Assembly (NCBI RefSeq): GCF_004345645.1
Contig: NZ_SLWS01000009.1
Location: 372,001-436,000, forward strand
Origin: Actinocrispum wychmicini
Lineage (GTDB): Bacteria; Actinomycetota; Actinomycetes; Mycobacteriales; Pseudonocardiaceae
Reading direction: 5' to 3'
Length of the DNA: 64,000 nt
Part shown: piece after piece, positions 16,099 to 24,896 of the stretch
Layout of the letters: each line of letters opens with the position of its first letter
Position numbering within the stretch: the stretch's first letter is position 1
Program-made: the position numbers and the translations under genes
The notes under the pieces: model-generated
The model's input: the letters and a program-made list of their open reading frames with translations, nothing else
What the model was told of the DNA's origin: nothing
Database searches by the model: none

Positions 16099-17150
16099 GA
16101 CGCGAGCCTTGGCACCAGTCGGGCCGCGTTGTCGGAGTAGACTTGGCGCAGCACGCCGTCCGGCAGATCCAGGCCGTGGATGGCCCACCGCCCCAGCGGC
16201 GGTGGATCGTCCGGCGAGTACGGGAAATGCTCGTCCGCTGTCTCCAGGAACCGGAAGTAGTACGGGTATTCGCGGCCGGCCACGGGGATCTCGTCCACCC
16301 CGAACAGCACCCGGCCAGGGTGCCGCAGGATCAACGTACGGGCCGCGCGGGGCTGACGGCCCAGCTCGGAGATCCGTGCCGCGATGTCGACGTGGAAGTT
16401 GGCGTACGTGTCCAGCATCCGGCTCACCCAGCCGAGGTTCTCCGGATAGCAGCCGCCGTGCACCCCGACGAAACACGTCCCCGGGTGCGCCGCCACGACC
16501 GATTCCAGGCTGTCGATCAGCGTCCGGAAGGCCGGGAAGGACGGGTCGGCGAACGACCAGTCCGGTCGGCCGATCAGCGCGTCCAGCTTCTCGTTGCGCT
16601 CGTCGACCGGATCGAAGAACGCCACGGGATCGGCGGAGTGCACCCACACCGGCAGGTTCAGCTCGCCCGCCGCAGTCCACAGTGGATCAAGCCGTTGGTC
16701 GTCGAGCAGGACGAGCCGGCCGCCGGAGTCCCGGACCTCGAGCCCGAGATCCTTCCAGACCTTGAGCCCGGCGGCACCGGCCGCGGCCGACGCGGCCAGG
16801 CTGCCCACCAACGCCTCCGGCGAGTCCACGTCCTGCCAGTCGACGTGACAGAACGTGGCGAAGCGGCCCGGATGCGCCCGGTCGTACCGGTCCAGGTTGA
16901 CCTCCAGCTCGTCACCCCACCGGCCGTCCAGGTTCACCATCGCCCGGATGTTGTGCGCCTCCATGGTCGCCAGCAGCGTGGGCACGTGCCGAACTGTCCA
17001 TTCACGACCGTCACCGACCCAGGACGCGAGCCAGCGGCCGAGATGGGCGTGCGCGTCGACCGCCGGAAACCGGGCGCGCAGCACGTGGTGTTCGGGCGCC
17101 CGTAGGGTGCTCCGCGGCCGGAACTGGCTCAGCAGCGGGATGTGGGGCAT
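16095..17150 (-). CDS. amidohydrolase family 2 protein (metal-dependent hydrolase)
   Basis: A 351-aa TIM-barrel metallohydrolase of the Amidohydro_2 group. The metal-binding HxH motif is DAHAHLG (His34, His36), with further candidate ligands in WVHSADP and GVHGGCY and a late aspartate in LFGVDEIP. The family includes decarboxylases and lactone hydrolases, so the reaction could be lactone opening or decarboxylation rather than amide hydrolysis. It is encoded between the GH4 glycosidase (14-base gap) and the permeases (ATGA overlap). It therefore probably acts on a product or derivative of the imported glycoside. The ATG at 17150 has AAGGA upstream. Confidence 0.8.
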   Translation of the reverse strand: MPHIPLLSQFRPRSTLRAPEHHVLRARFPAVDAHAHLGRWLASWVGDGREWTVRHVPTLLATMEAHNIRAMVNLDGRWGDELEVNLDRYDRAHPGRFATFCHVDWQDVDSPEALVGSLAASAAAGAAGLKVWKDLGLEVRDSGGRLVLLDDQRLDPLWTAAGELNLPVWVHSADPVAFFDPVDERNEKLDALIGRPDWSFADPSFPAFRTLIDSLESVVAAHPGTCFVGVHGGCYPENLGWVSRMLDTYANFHVDIAARISELGRQPRAARTLILRHPGRVLFGVDEIPVAGREYPYYFRFLETADEHFPYSPDDPPPLGRWAIHGLDLPDGVLRQVYSDNAARLVPRLAS

Positions 17151-17164
17151 CGGACCGTCCTTCT

Positions 17165-18460
17165 TCAACGGCGGAGGCCTGGTGGCAGCGAGTCGCGGTA
17201 GACGGCGAAGTAGTCGTCCACCATCTGGCGGATCCGACTCAGCGGCAGGGTCGCCGCGGTGTTCGGGTCGAGCATGGCCGCGTGGTACACGTAGTCCCGC
17301 CGGCCTTCCAGGACGGCCCGCACGGTCAGCTCGCTCACGTTGAGGAAGTTCCGGTTCAGCGCGGCCAGTTGCGGTGGCAGGTCTCCGATCGTCATCGGGT
17401 GCACACCCGAACCGTCGACCTGGCAGGGCACTTCCACGCACGCGTCGGCGGGCAGGTTGGTGATCTTGGATCCGTTGCGCACGTTGCCGTGCACGATCGC
17501 CGGCGTGCCGGTCTCGATCGACCGGATGATCAACGGCGCCAGCTCGTTCGTCGGCTCCGGCCGGACCGGCTCGCCGTCGGCGAGCTGCCGGGTGACCTCG
17601 TAGTACTCGTCCCGGTGGGCCGCGAGGCGGCGCAGGTAGCCGCTGACCTCGATGCGGTACCGCTCGATCTCCCCGTCGTGGCGCATGAACCACGGCACGT
17701 ACTCGGCGCCGTGCTCGCTCGACTCGGTCGGGAAGTAGCCGAGCGCCCGGTACATGGCCACCCGTACCCGCCGGCCGAGCCCGTCTGGGTCCGCGTCGAT
17801 CACCTTGTCCAGCAACGGGTACAGGTTCTCGCCGGCACGTTCGAACCGGAGCACGAACGCCTGGTGGTTCACGCCGGCGGTGAGGAAGTCGACCTCCGCG
17901 GCCGGGACGCCGACCAGGTCCGCGAGCAGGGCCTGGGTGTCCCGCACCGAGTGGCAGATGCCGACGACCCGCTGGAACGGACTGCCCGCGTAGACGCCCC
18001 ACGGCACCATGGACATCGGATTGGTGTAGTTCAACAGCAGACTGTCCGGGCATCGCCGGGCCATGTTGTCGCCCAACGCGACCATCACCGGGATCGTGCG
18101 CAGCGCCCGGAAGACGCCGCCGATCCCGAGCGTGTCCGCGATGGTCTGCCGGACGCCGTACCCGGCGGCGATCTGGAAGTCGGTCTCGGCGCTCGCCATG
18201 CCGCCGACCATGATCTCGTTGATCACGTAGTCGGCGCCGTCGAGCGCGGGATCCTGGTCGAGGTGGGACTCGATCAGGATCCCGCTGCCGGCACCGGCCA
18301 CCATCCGTTCGGCCAGCAGGCGGGCGTCGCTGAGCCGCAGCCCGTCGATGTCGTGCAGAACCAGCGTCGACTCGGCCAACTCCGGATAGCTGAGCAGGTC
18401 GGACAGCAGGTTCTTGGTGAAGACCATGCTGCCCGCGCCGAGAAGAACGATCCTCGCCAT
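17165..18460 (-). CDS. glycoside hydrolase family 4 (alpha-galactosidase/glucosidase/glucuronidase type)
   Basis: A 431-aa NAD+- and Mn2+-dependent glycosidase, cytoplasmic. The N-terminal Rossmann loop is VLLGAGSMVFT. The metal site is Cys169 (ICHSV) and His199 (GVNHQAF), and Asn144 and Asn147 lie in the conserved NYTNPMS. This family cleaves glycosides by redox-assisted elimination; members act on alpha- or beta-linked sugars or glucuronides, and sequence alone does not settle the substrate here. The ATG at 18460 follows GGAGG (spacing 4). It is the first gene of the operon, behind a TTGACA/TACCGT promoter flanked by the palindromes of the IclR-linked regulon. Confidence 0.88.
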   Translation of the reverse strand: MARIVLLGAGSMVFTKNLLSDLLSYPELAESTLVLHDIDGLRLSDARLLAERMVAGAGSGILIESHLDQDPALDGADYVINEIMVGGMASAETDFQIAAGYGVRQTIADTLGIGGVFRALRTIPVMVALGDNMARRCPDSLLLNYTNPMSMVPWGVYAGSPFQRVVGICHSVRDTQALLADLVGVPAAEVDFLTAGVNHQAFVLRFERAGENLYPLLDKVIDADPDGLGRRVRVAMYRALGYFPTESSEHGAEYVPWFMRHDGEIERYRIEVSGYLRRLAAHRDEYYEVTRQLADGEPVRPEPTNELAPLIIRSIETGTPAIVHGNVRNGSKITNLPADACVEVPCQVDGSGVHPMTIGDLPPQLAALNRNFLNVSELTVRAVLEGRRDYVYHAAMLDPNTAATLPLSRIRQMVDDYFAVYRDSLPPGLRR

Positions 18461-18474
18461 CACACCTCCACGTC

Positions 18475-18490
18475 GTTCGAGATTTCGGAC
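18475..18490. promoter_or_regulatory. operator copy A of the sugar regulon
   Basis: GTTCGAGATTTCGGAC, one of three copies of a 16-base palindrome with consensus GTTCGAG[A/G]TA[T/C]CGAAC. It lies between the predicted start of transcription and the GH4 start codon, 24 bases past the -10. Binding here would block transcription of the operon. Confidence 0.6.
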
Positions 18491-18514
18491 GTGGTCCGGT
18501 ATTACGTCATGAGG

Positions 18515-18544
18515 ACGGTAGGGGGCAGCCAGTCAGCGTGTCAA
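18515..18544 (-). promoter_or_regulatory. promoter of the GH4-ABC operon
   Basis: Read on the minus strand: TTGACA (18539-18544), an 18-base spacer and TACCGT (18515-18520). It lies about 55 bases upstream of the GH4 start. Operators A and B flank it, so repression by looping or double occupancy is possible. Confidence 0.6.
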
Positions 18545-18570
18545 TGCGCCAATCCGGGATATCGCCGCGT

Positions 18571-18586
18571 GTTCGAGATACCGAAC
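18571..18586. promoter_or_regulatory. operator copy B of the sugar regulon
   Basis: GTTCGAGATACCGAAC lies just upstream of the GH4 operon promoter and touches the IclR gene stop codon. It is the best palindrome of the three copies and shares 13 of 16 positions with copy A. Confidence 0.6.
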
Positions 18587-19353
18587 TAGTGGGCCTGGTA
18601 GCCGAGCCGCTCCGACAGGCCGGCGGACCCCCGGCGGACCAGTTCGGTCCACTCGTCGCGCCGCTGCGGGGACCAGCGCGCGCCGGGCACCGAGATGCTC
18701 ATCGCGGCCACCATCGTCCCGGAATGGTCGTACACCGGGGCGGCCACGCAGTACACGTCGTCATTGGACTCGGCGTCGTCGTACGCGACCCCGGTGGCGG
18801 CTATCGCGGTCACCAACAGCCGCAGCCTCGTCACCGACGTGATGCTCCGCGGCGTCATCGCCGGCAGCCGCTGCCCGGCCGGGTACCGGGCGTCGAACGA
18901 CTCCGGGGACAGCCCCGAGAGCAGCATCTTTCCCAGCCCGGTGCAGTGCGCGGGCAGCCGGCGGCCGACCGCGGAGACCATCCGCACGGGGTGCGTGCTG
19001 TCGACTCGGGCGATGTAGACGACGTCGGTGCCGTCGAGGATCGCGACGTGCACCGCCTCGTCGCACGCCGACGCGACCTCGGTCGCCACGTCCTGCGCCT
19101 CGCGGACCAGGTCGATGTTCTCCGCGAAGCCGCTGCCGAGCTGGAACAGCCGCAGGCCGAGCCGGTAGTGCGCGGGCTGGCCGCCGGCCGGGGTGAGATA
19201 TCCCCGCTCGGCCAGCGTCCCGACCAGCTCGTGCACCGTGGTCCTCGGCAGGTTGAGACGCTCGACGATCTGCGGCGTCGACAGCGTCGTCGCGTCCAGG
19301 AAGAGCTCCAGAATGTCCAGCGCGCGGCTGACCGCCGGCACAGCGCGGCCCAT
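18586..19353 (-). CDS. IclR family transcriptional regulator of the sugar operon
   Basis: A 255-aa DNA-binding protein. The N-terminal winged helix-turn-helix covers roughly residues 8-60 (ALDILELFLDATTLSTPQIV, then RTTVHELVGTLAERGYL). The C-terminal GAF-like effector domain ends in SISVPGARW. The ATG at 19353 is chosen because GAGAGG lies nine bases upstream; the ATG at 19362 would abut that site. It lies directly upstream of the GH4 operon on the same strand. The 16-base palindrome at 18475, 18571 and 19476 is its probable operator. The effector is probably a sugar or its degradation product. Confidence 0.88.
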   Translation of the reverse strand: MGRAVPAVSRALDILELFLDATTLSTPQIVERLNLPRTTVHELVGTLAERGYLTPAGGQPAHYRLGLRLFQLGSGFAENIDLVREAQDVATEVASACDEAVHVAILDGTDVVYIARVDSTHPVRMVSAVGRRLPAHCTGLGKMLLSGLSPESFDARYPAGQRLPAMTPRSITSVTRLRLLVTAIAATGVAYDDAESNDDVYCVAAPVYDHSGTMVAAMSISVPGARWSPQRRDEWTELVRRGSAGLSERLGYQAH

Positions 19354-19424
19354 GATCGTCATCCTCTCGGCAGGCGGCTGAAGTCGATGAGGAACCGTAG
19401 TCGTCGGGCCAGGCGGATCGCTCG

Positions 19425-19491
19425 TTGACAGCGTTTCCTTACTTGCCTACCGTCACTAACGGAATATCGTATCATGTTCGATACCTCGAAC
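19425..19491 (+). promoter_or_regulatory. promoter and operator copy C for the divergent gene
   Basis: TTGACA (19425-19430), a 17-base spacer and TACCGT (19448-19453). The palindrome GTTCGATACCTCGAAC follows at 19476-19491. The layout (promoter, then operator about 22 bases past the -10) repeats that of the GH4 operon, so the two units should be co-regulated. Confidence 0.6.
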
Positions 19492-19505
19492 AGAGTCGAG
19501 GGCAG

Positions 19506-20465
19506 ATGAGCGGACAGAGCCTCACCGCGCGTCCCGTGCAGACCACTGGCGAGTTACTCGTCGGCCTAGGTCTGCCGGACGAGGACCTGCCGGCGCTCCC
19601 CGGCGCGACCGGGCGGTTCCCGGACGGCGCGCACCACCGGGTCGAGATCCCCAGCGTCGAAGGCCCGGCGTGTCTGGAAGCGGTGCTCGCCGAAGCCGAC
19701 CGGCTCCGGGTGCCGGTCACCCGGGTCTCCCAGGGCACCGGGATCGGGCTGCTCACCGACGCCGAGATCCGGGCGATGGTGACGCTCTGCGCCTCGGCCG
19801 GGATCGAGCTGAGCATGTTCGCCCGGCCGTGCGCGGGCTGGGACGCGTCCGCGATGTCGATGGCCCCGGCCGGCGGGCTGCTGGCCGCCGCCGCCCGAGG
19901 CCAGGACCAGGTGGCCGCCGTCGTCGACGAGATCAGACGGGCCGCCGACCTCGGTGTCCGCAGTGTCCTGATCGCGGACCTCGGGGTGCTGCACATCTTC
20001 GGCCGGCTGCGGGCGAGCGGAGTGTTGCCTGGGGACATGCGCTCGAAGGTCTCGGCCATGATCCCGGTCGCCAACCCGGCCACCGCGCAGGTGCTCGACC
20101 AGCTCGGCGCCGACACCCTGAACCTGCCCACAGACCTGACCCTGGCGCAGATCGCGACGATCCGGGTCGCGGTGCCGATCCCCCTCGACGTGTACGTGGA
20201 GGCGCCGGACAACCTGGGCGGGTTCGTCCGCCACTACGAGCTGCCGAGGCTGGTCCAGCTCGCCGCGCCGGTGCACGTCAAGTTCGGCCTGCGCAACGCG
20301 CCGGACATCTACCCGTCCGGCAGCCACCTCGAACCGCTCGCGATCGCCCTGTCCAAGGAGCGGGTCCGCAGGGCCAGACTGGGGCTGGACCTGTTGGAAC
20401 GAGCCGGTTCCACCGCCACCCACTCCGTCCCGCACGCCACCGGCCTGGCGATTCCCGTGGTGTGA
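19506..20465 (+). CDS. conserved protein, peptidase U32-like/TIM-barrel type
   Basis: A 319-aa cytoplasmic protein. Its layout suggests a TIM barrel, with repeated strand/loop stretches such as PVTRVSQGTGIGLL, IELSMFARP, VRSVLIADLGVL, DTLNLPTDLTLAQ and PLDVYVEAP. This and the late VHVKFGLRN resemble U32-like peptidase or epimerase folds, but the U32 cysteine signature is not evident. The ATG at 19506 has GAGGG upstream. It is divergent from IclR and has the same promoter-plus-operator arrangement as the GH4 operon. It is therefore likely part of the same sugar pathway. No reaction is assigned. Confidence 0.6.
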   Translation: MSGQSLTARPVQTTGELLVGLGLPDEDLPALPGATGRFPDGAHHRVEIPSVEGPACLEAVLAEADRLRVPVTRVSQGTGIGLLTDAEIRAMVTLCASAGIELSMFARPCAGWDASAMSMAPAGGLLAAAARGQDQVAAVVDEIRRAADLGVRSVLIADLGVLHIFGRLRASGVLPGDMRSKVSAMIPVANPATAQVLDQLGADTLNLPTDLTLAQIATIRVAVPIPLDVYVEAPDNLGGFVRHYELPRLVQLAAPVHVKFGLRNAPDIYPSGSHLEPLAIALSKERVRRARLGLDLLERAGSTATHSVPHATGLAIPVV

Positions 20466-20466
20466 C

Positions 20467-22770
20467 TCAGTTCGCCGGATGGGGAACGAGCGCGATCGCA
20501 CCCGCGTAGTAACCGCTGACCTCGGTCGCTCCGGCGAGCCCCGTGACCCGGACGGGCACGTTGGAGCTCAACGGCGCGTTCGGGCCGAGCTGGCCGGCGA
20601 TGTTGTAGCCCCAACCGAGGACCTGGCCGTCCGGGGTGACGGCGTACCCGTTGAGGCCCTCGCCGGACCCGATGGACGTCGCGTTGGCGATGCCGGACAC
20701 CTGGACGGGAACGATGGTGTTCCCGCCGGTGGTGCCGTTGCCGAGCTGCCCCTCGCGGTTCGGGCCCCATGACCAGACCGTGCCGTCGGACTTCAACGCG
20801 TACCGGTTCTGCATGGTGCCGCTGATCTTCGCCACCCCGGTCAGGCCGTACACCTGCACGGGCACCGCGCTGACGCTGTTCAACGGTAGGTTGGCACCGA
20901 GCACGCCCCAGTAGTTGGTGCCCCAGGTCCAGGCTGTGCCGTCGGACCGCAGCGCGAATCCGTCCTCGGACACGGCGACCGCGCCGGTCAGCCCGGACAC
21001 CTGGACCGGGACGTTCGACTGGCAACTGCCGGGTACCTGCTTGTCGCACAACGTGCCGGTGCCCAGCTGAGCGTATGTGTTGTCCCCCCACGAGAAGACG
21101 GTTCCGTTGGAACGCACGGCATAGCCGTTGGTTCCACTGGTGGCGATGGCGACCACATCGGTGAGGCCGAGCACACGCACCGGTGTCGGAGAGCCGTCCG
21201 GTCCGTGGTCCACACCGTCGCCGAGCTGGCCGTGGTCGTTCTTGCCCCACGCCCACACCGTGCCGTCGGAACGCATCGCCAGCCCGTTGTTCCTGCCCGC
21301 CGAGATCCGCGTGATGTTGGCGAGTCCGGGCACCTGCACGGCGACCAGGGACTTCCCGCCCGGCACGTCCTGACCAGTGCCCCACGCCCACACGGTCCCG
21401 TCGGACCGCAGCGCCAGATTCTCCGCCAGGCCACCGGCCACCGCGGTCACCTCGGAGAGGCCACGCACCGGCTTCGGCTGCGGCCGGTCGGTGTCCACGG
21501 TCCCGTCGCCCAACTGCCCGGCCTCGGCCTGGCCCCAGGCGAACACGCAGCCGCTGACACCCGAGCACGTCCGGACGAAGTACCCGGCGACGTCGATGGC
21601 CACGTGCGTCTCGCCGGAGTCGTTGTACAGGTTGAAGTACCGGTCCGCGCCGAGCGAGATCATGTTCGCGGCGATCTGGCCAGCCGCCAGGTTCAGGTTG
21701 GACACCGCCGGGACGGCCTGGTAGCCCGGCGACGCGGTCAGGAACGTGTTGGCGGACGGGACGATGCCGGTCAGGTTGGCCACCACCCCGACAACGTCCG
21801 ACGGACCCGTCAGCGCCCACAGGTTGACCCGCTCCCACTGGCCCGGGCCGAGCGGTCCGGGATCCTGCGGGTACCTGCCTTGGCCGGTTCGAGTGTCCAG
21901 CAACCGTTGCGGGGTTCTCGGCACGAACAGCGCATCGGCGGCCGGGTCGTAGTAGCCGGCCAGGTCGGCGATCAGATGTGTACTGCCCGAATCGTTGAAC
22001 AGGTCCACCTTGCGGTCGGCACCCAGCCGCACGGTGACCAGGTTCGGCGCGGTCTCGCCGGGCGCCAGGTTCAGGTTCGACACGACCGGCCGTGCCTGGC
22101 CGTGTGGCCACGCCGTCACGAACGTCGCCGCGGTAGGTCCTGTGCCCGTCAGGTTGAACACCACTGCCGTCGCGGTCGCCGGTACTTTCGCCGACAGGTC
22201 CAGGCTGATTGTCCCGCCGGGACCCACGGCACCGGCCGGCGCGCTCCGGGTGTCCAGCACGCGAACCGGGTCAAGCACCGCGTATTTCGACCCGTCCGGC
22301 CCGTAGTAGCCGGCCAGGTCGACGATCAGGTGCGTGCTGCCCGAATCGTTGAACAGGTCCACCTTGCGGTCGGCACCCAGCCGTACGGTGACCGCGTTCG
22401 GCCTGGTCTGGTTCGGGAGCAGGTTGATGTTGGACACGGTCGGGCGGTCTTCTCCGGTCGGCCATGCCGTCACATACGTGGCCGCGGTCGCCCCGGTGCC
22501 GGTCAGGTTGACCACCACGGCGGTCGCCCCTGCCGGCACTTTCGCCGACAGGTCCACAGTGATCGTCCGGCCCGGACCCACGGCACCGGCCGGCGCGCCC
22601 AGCCCGCTGCGGGTGTCCAGGACCCGAACCGGCGCGAGTGGCGTGTATCGGGACGCGGCACCGAGCACTGGCATCGGGCTGGCCGGCGCCCCTATGGACG
22701 CCGGAGCACCGACAAGGACCGCGCCGAGCACGAGCGCGAACGCGAACGTGACAGACCGCCGGATACGCAC
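20467..22770 (-). CDS. secreted RCC1-repeat protein with three N-terminal LDTR-type beta repeats
   Basis: A 767-aa exported protein. The signal peptide is about residues 1-28 (RSVTFAFALVLGAVLVGAPA). Three repeats of about 120 residues follow, each starting VRVLDTR or LLDTR and ending near VDLFNDSGSTHLIVDLAGYY. The C-terminal half has about six RCC1 repeats with the GTVWAWG...GQLGDG and VPVQVSGL pattern, forming a predicted seven-bladed propeller. The GTG at 22770, with a GGGGGG ribosome site, is preferred; the longer frame to 23139 runs antisense into the next gene. It is probably an extracellular carbohydrate- or protein-binding protein. Its stop is one base from that of the convergent U32-like gene. 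Confidence 0.8.
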   Translation of the reverse strand: MRIRRSVTFAFALVLGAVLVGAPASIGAPASPMPVLGAASRYTPLAPVRVLDTRSGLGAPAGAVGPGRTITVDLSAKVPAGATAVVVNLTGTGATAATYVTAWPTGEDRPTVSNINLLPNQTRPNAVTVRLGADRKVDLFNDSGSTHLIVDLAGYYGPDGSKYAVLDPVRVLDTRSAPAGAVGPGGTISLDLSAKVPATATAVVFNLTGTGPTAATFVTAWPHGQARPVVSNLNLAPGETAPNLVTVRLGADRKVDLFNDSGSTHLIADLAGYYDPAADALFVPRTPQRLLDTRTGQGRYPQDPGPLGPGQWERVNLWALTGPSDVVGVVANLTGIVPSANTFLTASPGYQAVPAVSNLNLAAGQIAANMISLGADRYFNLYNDSGETHVAIDVAGYFVRTCSGVSGCVFAWGQAEAGQLGDGTVDTDRPQPKPVRGLSEVTAVAGGLAENLALRSDGTVWAWGTGQDVPGGKSLVAVQVPGLANITRISAGRNNGLAMRSDGTVWAWGKNDHGQLGDGVDHGPDGSPTPVRVLGLTDVVAIATSGTNGYAVRSNGTVFSWGDNTYAQLGTGTLCDKQVPGSCQSNVPVQVSGLTGAVAVSEDGFALRSDGTAWTWGTNYWGVLGANLPLNSVSAVPVQVYGLTGVAKISGTMQNRYALKSDGTVWSWGPNREGQLGNGTTGGNTIVPVQVSGIANATSIGSGEGLNGYAVTPDGQVLGWGYNIAGQLGPNAPLSSNVPVRVTGLAGATEVSGYYAGAIALVPHPAN

Positions 22771-22867
22771 TGAAATCCCCCCAAAAACGTCGCAAACAGC
22801 GGCAGCATAAGACAGCGGGAGATATTCGGGAAGCCACCTTTCGCCGGATTCGCCTACGATCTTGACC

Positions 22868-23662
22868 ATGCCGCCCGCGAGCCCGCCGGCCGCCGCGTTC
22901 GGGGTCAAGGACGACCCGGTCCTCCTGCCCGGCGGCAAAGGCGGGACCTGGCGTGCCGGCCACCTGGTCCTCAAGCCGGTGGAGTTCCCGGCTGAGACGC
23001 ACTGGCGTGCCCAGGTGCTCGACGAACTGCCGGACTCGGCCGAGTTCCGGATCGCCCGGCCGGCCAGGACACAGGACAGCGCGTGGATCGCCGACGGCTG
23101 GGAGGCGACCTGCCTCGTCGCGGGCGCACCGGACGTCACCCGTCAGGACGACGTACTGCGCGCCGGGATCGCGTTCCACGCGGCCATCGCCGCCCTGCCC
23201 CGGCCGGACTTCCTGGACCTGCGCGCGGACCCGTGGTCTTATGGGGACCGTGTCGCCTGGGACGAACTGCCCGTCGACGCGTCCCCGGCCGCCATGGAGC
23301 TGCTGGCGCCACTCTTGCGTGCCCGCCGCCCGATCGACCTTGTCTCCCAGATGGTGCACGGCGACCTGCCCGGCAACGTGCTGTTCGCCGACGGCCTGCC
23401 ACCGGCGATCATCGACTGGCCCGCGTACTGGCGGCCCACCTCGTGGGCGTCAGCGGTCGCGGTCGCCGACGCCTTGTGCTGGTATTCCGCCTCCCCTGAC
23501 CTGCTCGCCCGCTGGTCACACCTGCCCGAGTGGGGTCAGGTGCTGGTCCGCGCGTTGATCTACCGGATCGTCACGCACGACAAGGCGTTCGGGCTCGCCG
23601 GGTGGACGCGGCAGCAGATCCGCGCCTACCGGCCGGTGATCGACCTGGTCCGTTCGGCATAG
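22868..23662 (+). CDS. aminoglycoside phosphotransferase-like protein (TIGR02569 type)
   Basis: A 264-aa kinase-like-fold protein. The APH catalytic loop is recognisable as VHGDLPGNVLF, followed by the metal-binding IIDWP. The nucleotide-binding lobe is reduced, as in the actinobacterial TIGR02569 group, so kinase activity and substrate are uncertain. A TACGAT hexamer (22855-22860) lies seven bases before the ATG, suggesting a leaderless mRNA. It is divergent from the RCC1 gene and lies 82 bases upstream of the sensor kinase gene. It is unlikely to be an antibiotic-resistance gene on this evidence. Confidence 0.75.
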   Translation: MPPASPPAAAFGVKDDPVLLPGGKGGTWRAGHLVLKPVEFPAETHWRAQVLDELPDSAEFRIARPARTQDSAWIADGWEATCLVAGAPDVTRQDDVLRAGIAFHAAIAALPRPDFLDLRADPWSYGDRVAWDELPVDASPAAMELLAPLLRARRPIDLVSQMVHGDLPGNVLFADGLPPAIIDWPAYWRPTSWASAVAVADALCWYSASPDLLARWSHLPEWGQVLVRALIYRIVTHDKAFGLAGWTRQQIRAYRPVIDLVRSA

Positions 23663-23744
23663 GCCGATCGGCATAGGCAAGTCATGCCCCATGTCCTCCT
23701 GCGTGACGACGTGGGTTGACGCCGTGCGGTCCTACGGTGGCCGC

Positions 23745-24896
23745 ATGCTTGGTGAACGGTTGGATTCGTGGCTGCGCGGCCACGAGTCGTTGGTCGATGT
23801 CCTGACGGCGCTGGTGCCCGCCGCCGTGTGTGTCCTGTTCGGACTGGTCACGCGCTCGGATACCGCGTACTTCCTGTTCACCGCGCTTTTACTGGTGCCG
23901 GTGATGTTGCGTCGACGGCAAGTCGTTGCGTGCCTGACGTTGGTGACGTCTGTCGCGTTCGTACAGTGGTTGACCCTCCGGGACAGCACTGGTCTGCTCC
24001 TGGCCAACGTCGCCGTCCCCCTCGCGGTGCACGCGGCCGCTGCCTATGGACCATCGTGGGCGGGACGGGCCGCGCTGGCCGCTGGTTTGTCCGGTGCGGT
24101 GTTAGGCGGGTTGAGTTGGCCGCTGCTGACCGGCTCGGTGACCATGCACCTCGTCATCGGCACGTTCCTGGCCAGCACGGTGGTGGCCGCGTGGGCGGTC
24201 GGGGTGTTGCAGAAGGTCCGTCGGGCGCAGGCTGAGGCGCTGGCGGACCGGGCCAGGCTGCTGGAGGTCGAGCGGGATCAGCGGGCGCGGCTCGCGGTGA
24301 TGGCGGAACGGACCCGGATCGCTCGCGAGATGCACGACATCGTCGCCCATTCCCTGGCGGTGATGATCGCGCAGTCCGACGGTGGGCGCTACGTGGCCGC
24401 GTCCTCGCCCGAGGCCGGCCTTGCCGCGCTGGCCACCATCGGTGACTGTGCCCGGCAGGCGCTCGGCGAGATCCGGCGGGTGCTCGGGATCCTGCGGGAC
24501 GGCCCGGCGGCACCCCAACCCGGCTTGGCCGACGTGCCCGCGTTGGTCGACCGGCTGCGGACCAGCGGGCTGGACGTCCGGCTCACCCTCGAGCCGGCGC
24601 CCGGCACAGTGGACCCGGGCCTTTCGCTGGCCGCCTACCGGGTCGTCCAAGAAGGACTGACGAACGTGGTGAAACACGCCGGCCCGACGGCCCGCGCCGA
24701 GGTCTCGGTGCGCTGGTCCACTGCCGGGTTGACGATCGACGTCCTGGACAACGGCAGATCAACGCCGAACTCCAGCGGTGGGTACGGGATAGCCGGCATG
24801 CGTGAGCGCACAGGCGCCTACGGCGGCACGGTGACGCTGAGACCGCGTCCCGGCGGCGGCCACGTCCTGTCCGCGCGGATCCCGGTGCCCGCGTGA
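23745..24896 (+). CDS. sensor histidine kinase (NarL-type partner, HisKA_3)
   Basis: A 383-aa membrane kinase. Five or six transmembrane helices occupy residues 15-155. The HisKA_3 dimerisation helix carries the phospho-accepting His197 in REMHDIVAHSLAVM. The HATPase_c domain has an N-box (VVQEGLTNVVKHA) and G-boxes (DNGRS, GYGIAGMRERTGAYGG). There is no periplasmic sensor domain, so the signal is probably sensed within or at the membrane. The ATG at 23745 follows TACGGT by six bases, consistent with a leaderless mRNA; the TTG-started extension to 23691 is rejected. Its stop overlaps the start of the response regulator (GTGA). Confidence 0.88.
   Translation: MLGERLDSWLRGHESLVDVLTALVPAAVCVLFGLVTRSDTAYFLFTALLLVPVMLRRRQVVACLTLVTSVAFVQWLTLRDSTGLLLANVAVPLAVHAAAAYGPSWAGRAALAAGLSGAVLGGLSWPLLTGSVTMHLVIGTFLASTVVAAWAVGVLQKVRRAQAEALADRARLLEVERDQRARLAVMAERTRIAREMHDIVAHSLAVMIAQSDGGRYVAASSPEAGLAALATIGDCARQALGEIRRVLGILRDGPAAPQPGLADVPALVDRLRTSGLDVRLTLEPAPGTVDPGLSLAAYRVVQEGLTNVVKHAGPTARAEVSVRWSTAGLTIDVLDNGRSTPNSSGGYGIAGMRERTGAYGGTVTLRPRPGGGHVLSARIPVPA

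Noticed and set aside
23716-23738. TTGACG and TACGGT before the sensor kinase as a normal promoter
   Set aside because: The spacer is only 11 bases. The TACGGT is better read as the -10 of a leaderless transcript with a weak -35.
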